Positions 42,115-42,837 of a DNA stretch of 42,837 bases are shown in pieces; the stretch's first letter is position 1; each line of letters starts with the position of its first letter. Origin of the DNA: Verrucomicrobiota bacterium (GTDB lineage Bacteria; Verrucomicrobiota; Verrucomicrobiia; JABWAM01). The position numbers and the translations under genes were made by a program. Below the pieces are notes generated by a model, which was not told the origin of the DNA, made no database searches, and saw only the letters and a program-made list of their open reading frames with translations. Location: positions 1 through 42,837 of the forward strand of contig JACQHZ010000245.1 in the NCBI GenBank assembly GCA_016198745.1, in the 5' to 3' direction.

Positions 42115-42837
42115 TCAACGCGGCGTGGCGTAGAGGGCTTCCCCCTCCTTGCGAGAGATGCCGGCTTTGACCAGCAATTCAATTTGCTTTCTGGCCTCTT
42201 CGGACCACTCAGATTCACGCACGAATTCGAAATTCCCGATCGTGCCGATTCGCAAGACCTCCCTTCCCTTTGAGAAACCGATGCCGTGGTCACCACCTCG
42301 ACTCGGTTGTTTGTCGAACAGGTAGATGATCTGCAGGTCGTTGCTTTTGCACAATCCTTGGACATAAACACGACCGCATTCCCTCTCAGGAACATCGGTC
42401 CCATTCTTCACCGCGCTTTCAAACACTTTGCCGCTGTAGCCCGGACCCGAAAAAGAATTCGCGTTGAGTAATCCGTAGGGTGGAGACAGGACCGAAGGAT
42501 TTGCATTGGTCATCAACATGAGCAACGCATCACCGTAACCCCTGGGATGATGGGGCAATCGGCCATCATGTTGGCTGGCATACGTTTCAAAAGCTATTTT
42601 GGCGCTTACAATGCAATGTGTGTGTTTTCCAGATCGCCCCACCCCCGGTCTAAGCGGCACGCCAAAGAGCACGCCAAACGCAATGCCGCCCCACAAAGCC
42701 AAACGTCCCAGATTCCAGAACTCCTGACATAGCGCACCCGTTTCTCCTCTGAAAGTCTGTTTTTTTGGGTGCCTGGAGCTCGAACCCAAAACTGTCCGCT
42801 TTTTTGGCCGTCGGCGTATTCTCTGCCGGTATGGCAC
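42115..42837 (-). CDS. Hypothetical membrane-anchored protein, open to the window edge
   Basis: The frame is open from the right edge and about 38 N-terminal codons coincide with the dispersed repeat at 42716-42805, so the true start is probably inside, perhaps a TTG near 42702. After it comes a short hydrophobic anchor (LALWGGIAFGVLFGV). A soluble domain of about 180 residues follows (CIVSAKIAFETYASQHDGRL, LPHHPRGYGDALLML), reminiscent of the small anchored proteins of Verrucomicrobiota with a CxxxxxxxxxxYaxxxDGxxP-like segment. I do not know its function. The C-terminal 40 residues are charged and helical. Confidence 0.5.
   Translation of the reverse strand: MPYRQRIRRRPKKRTVLGSSSRHPKKQTFRGETGALCQEFWNLGRLALWGGIAFGVLFGVPLRPGVGRSGKHTHCIVSAKIAFETYASQHDGRLPHHPRGYGDALLMLMTNANPSVLSPPYGLLNANSFSGPGYSGKVFESAVKNGTDVPERECGRVYVQGLCKSNDLQIIYLFDKQPSRGGDHGIGFSKGREVLRIGTIGNFEFVRESEWSEEARKQIELLVKAGISRKEGEALYATPR
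42716..42805 (-). repeat. Dispersed 90-bp repeat, copy B
   Basis: The counterpart of 38523-38611, in the same orientation. AAAAAGCGGACAG, TTTCAGAG and TATGTCAGGAGTTCTG are conserved in order and spacing. It lies at the 5' end of the hypothetical gene on the minus strand. Confidence 0.6.

Overview
The window reads as a GC-rich chromosomal segment from a member of the Verrucomicrobiota, most likely near the Limisphaerales/Pedosphaerales. This rests on three prepilin-like proteins with the H-X9-DG C-terminal signature, a DUF4838 lipoprotein, a very large secreted protein with a PHP-like domain, LacI and GntR regulators next to carbohydrate genes, and many decayed genes and repeats. This is an inference from gene content; there is no rRNA or other taxonomic marker in the window.

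Layout. Positions 1-2400 hold a PEGA-like secreted protein split by a frameshift, a dead REP-associated (Y1/RAYT-type) transposase and an antitoxin/MazF-like toxin pair. Positions 2500-12800 are mostly housekeeping: gmd and a GT39 glycosyltransferase, a convergent YeeZ-like epimerase, a HEAT-like lipoprotein, a VWA protein coupled to queE, leuD, a zinc-ribbon protein and a decayed FAD oxidoreductase. Positions 12900-18400 (minus strand) form a GntR regulator - prepilin - giant secreted protein operon, with a truncated DUF7402-like remnant on the other side of the regulator. glcF and glcD follow (19592-22430). Positions 22551-33112 are a sugar-utilisation cluster: LacI regulator with a palindromic operator, prepilin, GH78-like rhamnosidase, MDR sugar dehydrogenase, second prepilin, LamG protein and DUF4838/CBM9-like lipoprotein. 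A ceramidase-like enzyme follows on the minus strand. Positions 34676-36595 are a redox module: a ferredoxin-type protein, an HD-fold protein with a degenerate HD dyad and a small zinc-ribbon protein, arranged around a perfect FNR-type palindrome. The right third holds a deacetylase-like protein, a graveyard of transposase, URO-D-like and nucleotidyltransferase-like fragments, a class V aminotransferase, and a second TA pair whose toxin is truncated at a palindromic repeat.

The most distinctive signals are non-coding. Heptanucleotide and octanucleotide tandem arrays sit directly in front of, or inside, the leaders of two of the three prepilin genes, and another lies just before the aminotransferase. 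REP-like palindromic doublets touch a start codon (30560) and a toxin gene end (41409-41471). The two antitoxin genes share near-identical, apparently leaderless sigma70-type promoters. The recurring order regulator - pseudopilin - carbohydrate-active or secreted protein suggests that each pseudopilin belongs to a particular substrate programme; the tandem arrays could make two of them phase variable. Both ideas are hypotheses.
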